A DNA stretch of 64,000 nucleotides from the NCBI RefSeq assembly GCF_022647665.1, contig NZ_CP071872.1:5208001-5272000 (forward strand), written 5' to 3'. Origin of the DNA: Streptomyces formicae. Lineage in GTDB: Bacteria > Actinomycetota > Actinomycetes > Streptomycetales > Streptomycetaceae. The notes under the pieces are model-generated. The model worked only from the letters and a program-made list of their open reading frames with translations. It was not told where the DNA came from and made no database searches. Positions 1 through 10,376 of this stretch are shown here, piece after piece. A program made the position numbers and the translations under genes. Within the stretch, counting starts at the first letter, position 1. Each line of letters begins with the position of its first letter.

Positions 1-140
1 GTGATCAACGTCTCGACGGCGACGCGGGAGGAGGGGTCCTCCTGGAGCAGTGCGTCGAGGATGGTGTCGCTGATCTGGTCAGCGATCTTGTCGGGGTGGC
101 CCTCGGTCACGGACTCCGAGGTGAACAGGCGACGGGACAC
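1..140 (-). CDS. metK: S-adenosylmethionine synthetase, N-terminal fragment
   Basis: Only the first 46 or so codons lie in the window; the rest runs off the left edge. The product begins VSRRLFTSESVTEGHPDK and continues with the family signature for ATP and methionine binding (SESVTEGHPDK near residue 8). MetK makes S-adenosylmethionine from methionine and ATP in the cytoplasm. The GTG at 138-140 is the start because the conserved N-terminus begins there and a GGGAG ribosome site lies 5 nt upstream. It follows coaBC in the same direction after a 313-bp spacer, so it probably has its own promoter. Confidence 0.95.
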   Translation of the reverse strand, partial: MSRRLFTSESVTEGHPDKIADQISDTILDALLQEDPSSRVAVETLI

Positions 141-453
141 AACGCTCCCTGGGGTTGCAGCGGCTGCTGGCTGATCATTGGCGGACCGGCCGGGGGGCTG
201 CGCCCCGCGTCGTTCCGAGGGACAGTTTATCGGGCGCTTTCGACCGTTGGACCACGTGTCTCGCTTCGTGGGAGGCGAAAGACCGCGGAGCGGGGACATC
301 AGGCAAGGTCCCCACCTGCCCGAATTGCCCGCATTCTGCAAGTTTGGGGCCGACATTGAGGTGAATGGTGAGCGACTGTGAAGTTCGCCCCAGATTCACC
401 CGGATGACACCCCCTGGGGGTGTCCGCCACACCCTCCCGTACGGCCCGCGCGC
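141..453. other. metK upstream spacer
   Basis: This 313-bp gap separates the coaBC stop from the metK start. It holds a 19-nt palindrome at 406-424, listed separately, and a small GC hairpin (GGGGC/GCCCC) near 195-207 in what would be the metK leader. A TAAACT hexamer on the minus strand at 224-229 could be a -10 element, but I see no convincing -35. I could not recognise a SAM riboswitch by eye. No coding signal stands out. Confidence 0.5.
406..424 (-). terminator. palindrome downstream of coaBC
   Basis: GACACCCCCTGGGGGTGTC is a near-perfect palindrome 30 bp past the coaBC stop. It has nine-base arms around one unpaired base, so in RNA the innermost pairs must open to form a loop. Its position suggests a factor-independent terminator for coaBC, but a protein-binding operator cannot be excluded. 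Confidence 0.45.
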
Positions 454-1656
454 TCACGCCAGACGCGGCGCGACGAGGTCCCACACGGTGTCCGCGAGGT
501 CCTCCTTCGGCCCGTACGGCACGGGTGTCTCGGCGCCGTCCGCCGCGAGGACCACGGCTTCGTTCTCCTCCGAGCCGAAGGTCTTGCGCTCCCCCACCTC
601 ATTGACGACGAGGAGGTCGCAGCCCTTGCGGCGGAGCTTGTCGCGGCCGTTGGCGAGCACATCGTCGGTCTCGGCGGCGAAACCGACGACCACCTGGCCG
701 GGGCGGGCCCGGTCGGCGGAGATCTCGGCGAGGATGTCCGGATTGCGCACGAGCACGATGGGCGCGGGCTCCTGGCCGTCCTTCTTCTTGATCTTGCCCT
801 CGGCGTACGCCGAGGGGCGGAAGTCGGCGACCGCCGCGGCCATCACGACGGCATCGGCGTCGGAGGCGGCCTTGAGCACGGCCTCCCGCAGCTGCACGGC
901 GGTGCCGACATGGACGACGTCCACGCCCGCCGGGTCCGACATACCGGTGTTGGCCTCGATCAGGGTCACCCGGGCGCCACGGGCCGCCGCGGTACGCGCC
1001 AGGGCGTACCCCTGCTTGCCGGAGGAGCGGTTTCCCAGGTAGCGCACGGGGTCGAGCGGCTCGCGCGTGCCTCCGGCGCTGATCACGACGTGGCGGCCGG
1101 CCAGGTCGGGGACGGCGGCGCCACGCGCGAGCACCCGGCGGCAGACCTCGAAGATCTCGCCCGGGTCCGGCAGGCGTCCCTTGCCGGTGTCGACGCCGGT
1201 GAGCCGGCCGACGGCGGGTTCGACGACGACGGCGCCACGGCGGCGCAGCGTCGCCACGTTCTCCTGGGTGGCGGGGTGCTCCCACATCTCGGTGTGCATC
1301 GCGGGCGCGAAGACGACAGGACAGCGGGCGGTGAGCAGGGTGTTGGTGAGGAGGTCGTCGGCGAGGCCGTTGGCGGCCTTGGCGAGCATGTCGGCGGTGG
1401 CCGGCGCGACGACGACGAGGCCGGCCTGCTGGCCGATCCGTACGTGGGGCACCTCGTGGACGTCCGACCAGACCTCGGTGGCGACCGGGTGCCCGGAGAG
1501 CGCCGACCAGGTCGCGGCGCCGACGAACTGGAGCGCCGACGCGGTGGGCACGACGCGTACGTCGTGGCCCGACTCGGTCAGCCGTCGCAGCAGCTCGCAC
1601 GCCTTGTAGGCGGCGATGCCACCGCTGACCCCCAGGACGACCTTCGGCTTGTCCAC
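454..1656 (-). CDS. coaBC: bifunctional phosphopantothenoylcysteine decarboxylase/phosphopantothenate-cysteine ligase
   Basis: This flavoprotein (400 aa) carries out two steps of coenzyme A synthesis: ligation of cysteine to 4'-phosphopantothenate, then decarboxylation to 4'-phosphopantetheine. The N-terminal CoaC half has the FMN-binding GVSGGIAAYK motif near residue 9, a candidate catalytic His near residue 71 (HVRIG) and PAMHTEMW near 118, where His replaces the Asn of the usual PxMNxxMW. The CoaB half starts around residue 190 with VISAGGTREPLDPVRYLGNR and has the lysine-rich KIKKK loop. I chose GTG at 1654-1656 because GGGGAG lies just upstream; an ATG at 1707 would add 17 unconserved residues. 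It lies downstream of rpoZ behind a strong terminator. Confidence 0.93.
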   Translation of the reverse strand: MDKPKVVLGVSGGIAAYKACELLRRLTESGHDVRVVPTASALQFVGAATWSALSGHPVATEVWSDVHEVPHVRIGQQAGLVVVAPATADMLAKAANGLADDLLTNTLLTARCPVVFAPAMHTEMWEHPATQENVATLRRRGAVVVEPAVGRLTGVDTGKGRLPDPGEIFEVCRRVLARGAAVPDLAGRHVVISAGGTREPLDPVRYLGNRSSGKQGYALARTAAARGARVTLIEANTGMSDPAGVDVVHVGTAVQLREAVLKAASDADAVVMAAAVADFRPSAYAEGKIKKKDGQEPAPIVLVRNPDILAEISADRARPGQVVVGFAAETDDVLANGRDKLRRKGCDLLVVNEVGERKTFGSEENEAVVLAADGAETPVPYGPKEDLADTVWDLVAPRLA

Positions 1657-1728
1657 TGCCTCTCCCCGCTCCGCTGCCTCTGCCGGCTCCACTGCGTCTC
1701 CCCGCACTCGGCTCCGTACCTATGACAC

Positions 1729-1765
1729 ACCACAGGCCCGGCAGATGCTCTGCCGGGCCTGTGGT
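1729..1765. terminator. intrinsic terminator after rpoZ
   Basis: Two perfect 17-bp arms (ACCACAGGCCCGGCAGA and its complement) enclose a 3-nt loop. It sits 17 bp past the rpoZ stop and before coaBC, so it should end transcripts of the gmk-rpoZ side and give coaBC its own unit. Confidence 0.85.
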
Positions 1766-1781
1766 CCAAAAACTGTGACGC

Positions 1782-2054
1782 CTACTGGGCCGGGCCCTCG
1801 ATGGCCTCGGAGGTCAGCAGACCCGCGTTGATCTCACGCAGGGCGATCGAGAGCGGCTTCTCGTGGACATGCGTGTCGACGAGCGGACCGACGTACTCAA
1901 GCAGGCCCTCGCCGAGCTGCGAGTAGTACGCATTGATCTGACGCGCGCGCTTGGCCGCGTAGATCACGAGGCTGTACTTCGAGTCCGTGGCCTCGAGCAG
2001 CTCGTCGATCGGCGGGTTGATGATGCCCTCGGGCGCGGTGATGGAAGAGGACAC
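1782..2054 (-). CDS. rpoZ: DNA-directed RNA polymerase subunit omega
   Basis: The 90-aa protein has the length and sequence of actinobacterial omega. It begins MSSSITAPEGIINPPIDELL and contains the core ATDSKYSLVIYAAKRARQIN helix region near residue 23, which clamps the beta-prime C-terminus and helps assemble RNA polymerase. The C-terminal part (KPLSIALREINAGLL) is typical of the family. It follows gmk in the same direction after about 50 bp, and the gmk-rpoZ order is common in bacteria. A strong hairpin follows it. Confidence 0.95.
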   Translation of the reverse strand: MSSSITAPEGIINPPIDELLEATDSKYSLVIYAAKRARQINAYYSQLGEGLLEYVGPLVDTHVHEKPLSIALREINAGLLTSEAIEGPAQ

Positions 2055-2106
2055 GCTCTACCTTCCGAAAGATGGGAAAAGGTCAAACACTGTGGGGGTC
2101 TGGGGG

Positions 2107-2679
2107 TCACCCCCCAGAGGACAGCAGCATCAAGGCTAGCAGCTCACGCGCCACGTCCTCGACGGAGGTGTTGACCAGGGTGGTGTCGAACTCCGATTCG
2201 GCGGCGAGTTCGACCTTGGCGGCTTCGAGGCGGCGCTCGATGACGTCCGAGGACTCGGTGCCCCGGCCGGTGAGCCGGCGGACCAGCTCTTCCCAGCTCG
2301 GCGGGGCCAGGAAGACCAGCTGGGAGTCCGGCATGGACTCCTTGACCTGCCGGGCGCCCTGGAGATCGATCTCCAGCAGCACCGGCTCGCCCGCCTCAAG
2401 GCGCTCGAGCACGGCACGACGCGGCGTGCCGTAGCGATTGCCCGCGAATTCAGCCCATTCCAGGAGCTCACCGTTGGCGACCAGCTTGTCGAATTCCTCG
2501 TCGCTGACGAAGAAGTACTGGACACCGTGGCGCTCGCCGGGGCGCGGCTTTCGGGTGGTGGCCGACACCGAGAGCCAGACCTCGGGGTGGACCTTGCGCA
2601 TATGGGCGACGACCGTGCTCTTACCGACCCCGGAGGGGCCGGAGAGCACGGTCAGCCGCGGACGTACCTCTGCTGCCAT
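2107..2679 (-). CDS. gmk: guanylate kinase
   Basis: Guanylate kinase (190 aa) converts GMP to GDP using ATP. The P-loop GPSGVGKST lies near residue 14, followed by the GMP-binding segment (SVSATTRKPRPGE, then GVQYFFV) and EWAEFAGNRYGTP. Late in the protein come the catalytic-lid residues and IERRLEAAKVELA. Length and motif order match the family. It lies between mihF and rpoZ, all leftward and close together, and may be co-transcribed with either. Confidence 0.95.
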   Translation of the reverse strand: MAAEVRPRLTVLSGPSGVGKSTVVAHMRKVHPEVWLSVSATTRKPRPGERHGVQYFFVSDEEFDKLVANGELLEWAEFAGNRYGTPRRAVLERLEAGEPVLLEIDLQGARQVKESMPDSQLVFLAPPSWEELVRRLTGRGTESSDVIERRLEAAKVELAAESEFDTTLVNTSVEDVARELLALMLLSSGG

Positions 2680-2717
2680 GCAGCGATTATTCCAGTTTCT
2701 CGGCAGTGCCCCGGACG

Positions 2718-3041
2718 TCAGGCGCCGGTGCTGCCGAACTCGCGCTCGAGGGACGCGATCTGGTTGGAGCCGAGACCTCGCACGCGCCGGCTCTCGGAGA
2801 TGCCGAGCCGCTCCATGATCTGCTTGGCGCGGACCTTGCCCACGCCGGGGAGGGACTCGAGCAGGGCGGAGACCTTCATCTTGCCGATGACGTCGTTCTC
2901 CTGGCCCTGCTTGATGACCTCGTGGAGGGAGGCGCCGGAGTGCTTGAGTCGATTCTTGACCTCGGCCCGCTCCCGGCGAGCCGCGGCGGCCTTTTCGAGC
3001 GCGGCTGCGCGCTGTTCAGGGGTAAGGGGCGGAAGAGCCAC
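2718..3041 (-). CDS. mihF: integration host factor, actinobacterial type (sIHF/mIHF)
   Basis: This 107-aa nucleoid-associated DNA-binding protein begins VALPPLTPEQRAAALEKA. A long charged N-terminal helix leads to a helix-two-turns-helix-like region with LPGVGKVRAKQIMERLGI (about residues 63-80) and a basic end (SESRRVRGLGSNQI). In Streptomyces, sIHF influences chromosome topology, sporulation and antibiotic production; it is unrelated to the E. coli IHF heterodimer. GTG at 3039-3041 gives the standard length; the frame stays open upstream to 3134 but the extra residues look non-coding. A 261-bp spacer separates it from pyrF, so it likely has its own promoter. Confidence 0.93.
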   Translation of the reverse strand: MALPPLTPEQRAAALEKAAAARRERAEVKNRLKHSGASLHEVIKQGQENDVIGKMKVSALLESLPGVGKVRAKQIMERLGISESRRVRGLGSNQIASLEREFGSTGA

Positions 3042-3088
3042 GCCTACGTCACCTCGGATGTCGAACTGTCGGATACGGACCGGTGAGG

Positions 3089-3117
3089 AACCTAGTCGCC
3101 CCACACCAGGCGAGCAA
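3089..3117 (-). promoter_or_regulatory. possible mihF promoter
   Basis: On the minus strand TTGCTC (3112-3117) and TAGGTT (3089-3094) are separated by 17 bp, about 50 bp upstream of the mihF start. The -10 fits the Streptomyces TAnnnT pattern well; the -35 is weak. Spotted by eye only. Confidence 0.35.
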
Positions 3118-3240
3118 CGAGCAACGCAGTGCACGTTTGCTCTCGACGGAGACTAGCGGCCGAGACCGCTCCAGTCAGCGAGAACAGCGGAAAAGTCCTG
3201 GTCAGCATCGGCCGACCTGGATATTCCAGACATAAGACCC

Positions 3241-3260
3241 CGGTTTCTGTCAAGAAACCG
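3241..3260. terminator. hairpin after pyrF
   Basis: CGGTTTCT and AGAAACCG form an 8-bp stem with a 4-nt loop, 42 bp past the pyrF stop. It is the likely end of the pyrimidine operon and insulates mihF. Confidence 0.55.
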
Positions 3261-3302
3261 TCGATGAGCAACGCCGCTCAGGGTGCTCTCGCGGCCCTCC
3301 GG

Positions 3303-4154
3303 TCACGCTCCGGCGACGGCCGTGCGCACTTCGTCGGCGAAGCGGGCGGCCGATTCGCGCAGCGCGGCGACGTCCGGCCCGTGGCGCAGGACACCGCGGC
3401 TCACACTCGGGACGACGTTGCCGACGGCGCTGCCGAAGACACCCGGAAGATCCGCGGGGGTGGCGCCCTGGGCGCCGATGCCCGGCGCGAGCAGCGGGCC
3501 GTTGATGTCCAGGTCGACACCGGCCTCGCCCAGGGTGGCACCGACGACCGCGCCGACCGAGCCGAGCGGCTCGGCGTCCGCGTTCTCGTCCGCCATGTGG
3601 TTCAGCATGAGCTGGGCGAGCGACACTCCCCCGGCCGACGTGGAGCGCTGCACCTCGGCGCCCTCCGGATTGGAGGTGAGGGCGAGGACGAAGACCCCGC
3701 AGCCGCTGATCACGGCCTGGTCCAGGGCCGGGCGGAGCGATCCGAAGCCGAGGTACGGCGAGACCGTGACGGCGTCCGAGAAGAGCGGCGAGTCCTTGCG
3801 CAGGAACGTCTCGGCGTAGGCGCCCATGGTCGAGCCGATGTCGCCGCGCTTGGCGTCCATCAGCACCAGCGCCCCGGCGGAGCGCGCCTCGGCGACGGCC
3901 TTCTCCAGGACCGCGATGCCGCGTGAGCCGAAGCGCTCGAAGAACGCCGACTGGGGCTTGAGGACGGCGACCCGGTCGGCGATCGCCTCGACGACGGTGC
4001 GGGTGAAGCGCTCCAGGCCCGCAATGTCGTCGTTCAGGCCCCACGCGGTGAGCAGCGAGGCGTGCGGGTCGATGCCGACGCAGAGCGGCCCGCGGGTGTC
4101 CATGGCGTGGCGCAGCCGGGCGCCGAAGGGTTCCGCGGTCTCCAGGGGGCTCAT
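3303..4154 (-). CDS. pyrF: orotidine 5'-phosphate decarboxylase
   Basis: PyrF (283 aa) decarboxylates OMP to UMP, the last step of pyrimidine synthesis. The catalytic Asp-Lys-Asp cluster is visible in LMDAKRGDIGST near residue 97, and the substrate-binding FVLALTSNPEGA segment follows near 153. Its length and the MDAKRGDIG form place it in the longer, actinobacterial/proteobacterial subfamily. Its ATG overlaps the pyrD stop by 4 bp (ATGA), so translation is probably coupled. It is the last gene of the pyr cluster. Confidence 0.95.
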   Translation of the reverse strand: MSPLETAEPFGARLRHAMDTRGPLCVGIDPHASLLTAWGLNDDIAGLERFTRTVVEAIADRVAVLKPQSAFFERFGSRGIAVLEKAVAEARSAGALVLMDAKRGDIGSTMGAYAETFLRKDSPLFSDAVTVSPYLGFGSLRPALDQAVISGCGVFVLALTSNPEGAEVQRSTSAGGVSLAQLMLNHMADENADAEPLGSVGAVVGATLGEAGVDLDINGPLLAPGIGAQGATPADLPGVFGSAVGNVVPSVSRGVLRHGPDVAALRESAARFADEVRTAVAGA

Positions 4155-5263
4155 GCGGTGGCTGCCTTTCGGGTCTCGGCGCCGACGGCCTCGGCGAGGG
4201 TGGCGTACGGGCTGGCGGCCAGCCGGGCGGCGAGGCCCTTGTGGATGGCGCGGGCGTAGAGCGGGCCCTCGTAGATGAAGGCGCTGTAGCCCTGGACGAG
4301 GGTGGCGCCGGCGAGGATGCGCTGCCAGGCGTCGTCGGCGTTCTCGATGCCGCCGACGCCGACGAGGGTGATGCGGTCTCCGACACGGGCGTACAGGCGG
4401 CGCAGCACCTCCAGGGAGCGCTGCTTGAGGGGGGCGCCGGAGAGGCCGCCGGTCTCCTTGACCAGCGCCGCGTCGGAGGCCAGGCCGAGGCCGTCACGGG
4501 CGATGGTGGTGTTGGTGGCGATGACGCCGTCCAGGCCGAGCTCGACGGCCAGGTCGGCGACGGCGTCGACGTCCTCGTCGGCGAGATCGGGCGCGATCTT
4601 GACGAGGAGCGGGACGCGGCGCTCGGGGACGGTGCGGTCGGCGGCCTCGCGCACGGCGCTCAGCAGCGGGCGCAGGGCCTCCGTGGCCTGGAGGTTGCGC
4701 AGGCCGGGGGTGTTCGGGGAGCTGACGTTGACCACGAGGTAGTCGGCGTAGGGGGCGAGTCGCTCGGTCGATGTCACGTAGTCGGCGACGGCCTCCTCCT
4801 CCGGGACGACCTTGGTCTTGCCGATGTTGACGCCGACGGTGGTCCGGAAGATCTCGTGGCGGGTGGCGAGGCGGGCCGCGACCGCGGCCGAGCCCTCGTT
4901 GTTGAAGCCCATGCGGTTGATCAGGGCACGGTCCGGTACGAGCCGGAAGAGCCGCTTCTTGGGGTTGCCGGGCTGTGCCTGGGCCGTGACCGTGCCGATC
5001 TCGACGTGGTCGAAGCCGAGCATGGCCATGCCGTCGATGGCGATGGCGTTCTTGTCGAAGCCGGCGGCGAGCCCGAAGGGGCCCTGCATGCGCAGGCCGA
5101 GCGTCTCGGTGCGCAGTTCCTTGTAACGGGGGGCCAGGGCCGCCGCGACAAAGGTGCGGAGCACGGGGATGCGGACCGCGAGGCGGATCCAGCGGAAGGC
5201 CAGGTGGTGGGCCTCTTCCGGGTCCATCCGCTTGAAGACCAGGTTGAAGAACAGCTTGTACAT
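4151..5263 (-). CDS. pyrD: dihydroorotate dehydrogenase (quinone), class 2
   Basis: PyrD (370 aa) oxidises dihydroorotate to orotate and passes electrons to the quinone pool. The amphipathic N-terminal extension (MYKLFFNLVFKRMDPEEAHH) is the membrane anchor typical of class 2 enzymes. FMN-binding GLAAGFDKNA lies near residue 63, and the catalytic-base serine is in NVSSPNTPGLR near 180. KIAPDL and VGVGGI complete the barrel signature. It overlaps pyrF by 4 bp. The 55-bp gap to carB holds a hairpin whose 3' arm can also pair with the pyrD ribosome site, described separately. Confidence 0.95.
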   Translation of the reverse strand: MYKLFFNLVFKRMDPEEAHHLAFRWIRLAVRIPVLRTFVAAALAPRYKELRTETLGLRMQGPFGLAAGFDKNAIAIDGMAMLGFDHVEIGTVTAQAQPGNPKKRLFRLVPDRALINRMGFNNEGSAAVAARLATRHEIFRTTVGVNIGKTKVVPEEEAVADYVTSTERLAPYADYLVVNVSSPNTPGLRNLQATEALRPLLSAVREAADRTVPERRVPLLVKIAPDLADEDVDAVADLAVELGLDGVIATNTTIARDGLGLASDAALVKETGGLSGAPLKQRSLEVLRRLYARVGDRITLVGVGGIENADDAWQRILAGATLVQGYSAFIYEGPLYARAIHKGLAARLAASPYATLAEAVGAETRKAATA

Positions 5264-5267
5264 GTCG

Positions 5268-5310
5268 GTGTCCTCATGAGGAGGGGGACACCGTTTCCGG
5301 TGTCCCCCTC
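5268..5310 (-). promoter_or_regulatory. carB-pyrD intercistronic hairpin with possible alternative pairing
   Basis: On the transcribed strand, GAGGGGGACACCG and CGGTGTCCCCCTC form a perfect 13-bp stem closed by a GAAA (GNRA) tetraloop at 5281-5310. Immediately after it, the pyrD ribosome-site region contains GGACACCG, the complement of the first eight bases of the 3' arm. The 3' arm could therefore pair either upstream, freeing the ribosome site, or downstream, covering it. The pairing is seen in the sequence; a regulatory role is inference. Confidence 0.5.
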
Positions 5311-5318
5311 GTGGGCTG

Positions 5319-8619
<3,301 letters not shown>

Positions 8620-8627
<8 letters not shown>

Positions 8628-9759
8628 GCTGGCCCTCCATCAGGGATACGAAGCGGTCGAACAGGTACGCGGCGTCGTGCGGGCCCGCTGCGGCTTCGGG
8701 GTGGTACTGGACGCTGAAAGCCGGCCGGTCGAGCAGCCGGAGGCCCTCCACCACGTTGTCGTTGAGACAGACGTGGGAGACCTCGGCGCGGCCGTAAGGG
8801 GTCTCGGAGACCGTGTCGAGCGGGGCGTCCACGGCGAAGCCGTGGTTGTGCGCGGTGACCTCGACCTTGCCCGTCGTACGGTCCTGCACCGGCTGGTTGA
8901 TGCCTCGGTGGCCGTACTTCAGCTTGTAGGTGCCGAAGCCCAGGGCACGCCCCAGGATCTGGTTGCCGAAGCAGATGCCGAAGAGCGGGGTCCCCCGCTC
9001 CAGCACGGCCTGCATGACGGCGACCGGGCCGTCGGCGGTGGCCGGGTCGCCCGGACCGTTGGAGAAGAACACCCCGTCCGGACCGACGGCGTACACGTCC
9101 TCGGCACTCGCCGTGGCCGGCAGGACATGCACCTCGATGCCCCGCTCGGCCATCCGGTGAGGGGTCATGCCCTTGATACCGAGGTCGACGGCGGCGACGG
9201 TGAACTTCTTCTCACCGATCGCCGGGACCACGTACGTCTCCTTGGTGGCGACCTCGGCCGACAGGTCGGCACCCGTCATCTCCGGCGACTGGCGCACCTC
9301 GGCCAGCATCGTGCCCTCGTCGGGCAGCGCGTTGCCGGAGAAGATCCCGACCCGCATGGCACCGCGCTCACGCAGATGGCGGGTCAGCGCACGCGTGTCG
9401 ATACCGCTGATGCCGACGACGCCCTGCTCCCTGAGCTCCTCGTCCAGCGAACGCCTCGCACGCCAGTTGGACGGCACACGCGCGGGATCACGCACGACGT
9501 ACCCGGACACCCAGATGCGGGACGACTCCGGATCCTCGTCGTTGACCCCGGTGTTGCCGACGTGCGGGGCGGTCATCACCACGACCTGGCGGTGGTACGA
9601 CGGGTCGGTCAGGGTCTCCTGGTAGCCGGTCATGCCGGTGGAGAACACGGCCTCGCCGAAGGTCGCCCCCACGGCCCCGTAGGCGCGGCCGCGGAAGGTA
9701 CGGCCGTCCTCCAGGACGAGTACGGCGGGAACGCGCGTTCCCCTGGTGGAGGTCGTCAT
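8620..9759 (-). CDS. carA: carbamoyl-phosphate synthase small subunit (glutamine amidotransferase)
   Basis: CarA (379 aa) hydrolyses glutamine and passes ammonia to CarB. The N-terminal CPSase domain contains STGMTGYQETLTDPSY near residue 40. The class I amidotransferase domain has the nucleophile Cys in PLFGICFGNQILGRALG and the catalytic His-Glu in VQYHPEAAAGPHD near the end. ATG at 9757-9759 gives the conserved start; the frame stays open further upstream but that part is antisense-like filler. It overlaps the upstream PH-like gene by 4 bp and carB by 8 bp, so all three should be translated as a coupled unit. Confidence 0.95.
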
Positions 9760-10376
9760 CGTGCGGCGCCTTCCGTCGTGTGCGTGTGCTGGTGGTTCTG
9801 TGCGTTGACTGCGTTGACTGCGCTGACTGCGCTGATGGCGTTGACGGCCTCGACCCAGGCGGTGTGCTCGGCCGCGTGGTCGGAGCGGAAGCCGGAGTCG
9901 AGCTCCTTGTCGCCGTGCGCCCAGGTGACGACGAGGAGTCCGCCCTCGGCGAGGACCTTGCCGGCGATGCCCTTGTCGAGGCGGGCGCCGCGCAGGGCCG
10001 CGGCCGGGATGAAGAAGTCGGCCGCCCCGGCGCGTACGACGTCGATCCCGGCGTCGCTGAGCGTCAGTTCGACGCGGCTGCGGGTGCCGAGGCCGCGGGC
10101 GACGATCCGGTCGAGCCACTTCCCCGCCGTCGTCGAGCCGTGGTAGCGGCCGCTGAGGGTGAGCCGGGGCGTACCGGGCTTCTCGGGGGCCGCGGGCAGC
10201 TCGGGGAGGCCCGACTGGAGCTCGCCGCGCCACTTCCAGCCCTGGCGCATCAGCCAGTAGACGAGGGCGATGAAGGCCAGCAGTCCGGCGACCCAGCCGA
10301 GGCGGGCCGCCCAGTCGGTCACCTCCGCCGACTTTTGCCCGGTCTCCTCGGCAGCCTGAATGATGAGTGGTGTCAC
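9756..10376 (-). CDS. PH-like domain membrane protein embedded in the pyr operon
   Basis: This 206-aa protein is not an enzyme of the pathway. One transmembrane segment (WVAGLLAFIALVYWLM, about residues 28-43) precedes a short linker and a predicted cytoplasmic domain of about 120 residues with alternating strands (RVELTLSDAGIDVVR, GLLVVTWAHG) like the bacterial PH-like transporter-associated families. The C-terminus ends in a repetitive stretch (ISAVSAVNAVNAQN) coded by 9-bp DNA repeats. It overlaps pyrC and carA by 4 bp each (ATGA), so it is tightly built into the operon. I recall a similar gene at this place in other Streptomyces; its function is unknown. Confidence 0.85.
   Translation of the reverse strand: MTPLIIQAAEETGQKSAEVTDWAARLGWVAGLLAFIALVYWLMRQGWKWRGELQSGLPELPAAPEKPGTPRLTLSGRYHGSTTAGKWLDRIVARGLGTRSRVELTLSDAGIDVVRAGAADFFIPAAALRGARLDKGIAGKVLAEGGLLVVTWAHGDKELDSGFRSDHAAEHTAWVEAVNAISAVSAVNAVNAQNHQHTHTTEGAAR
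9801..9846. repeat. 9-bp tandem repeat inside a coding region
   Basis: About five imperfect copies of a TGCGTTGAC-type unit run in frame through the 3' end of the PH-like gene and encode the Val-Asn/Ser-Ala repeats. Because the unit is a multiple of three, copy-number changes would keep the frame. Confidence 0.7.

Noticed and set aside
141..230. SAM riboswitch before metK
   Set aside because: Only one small GC hairpin is visible; I could not assemble the conserved core of any SAM riboswitch class.
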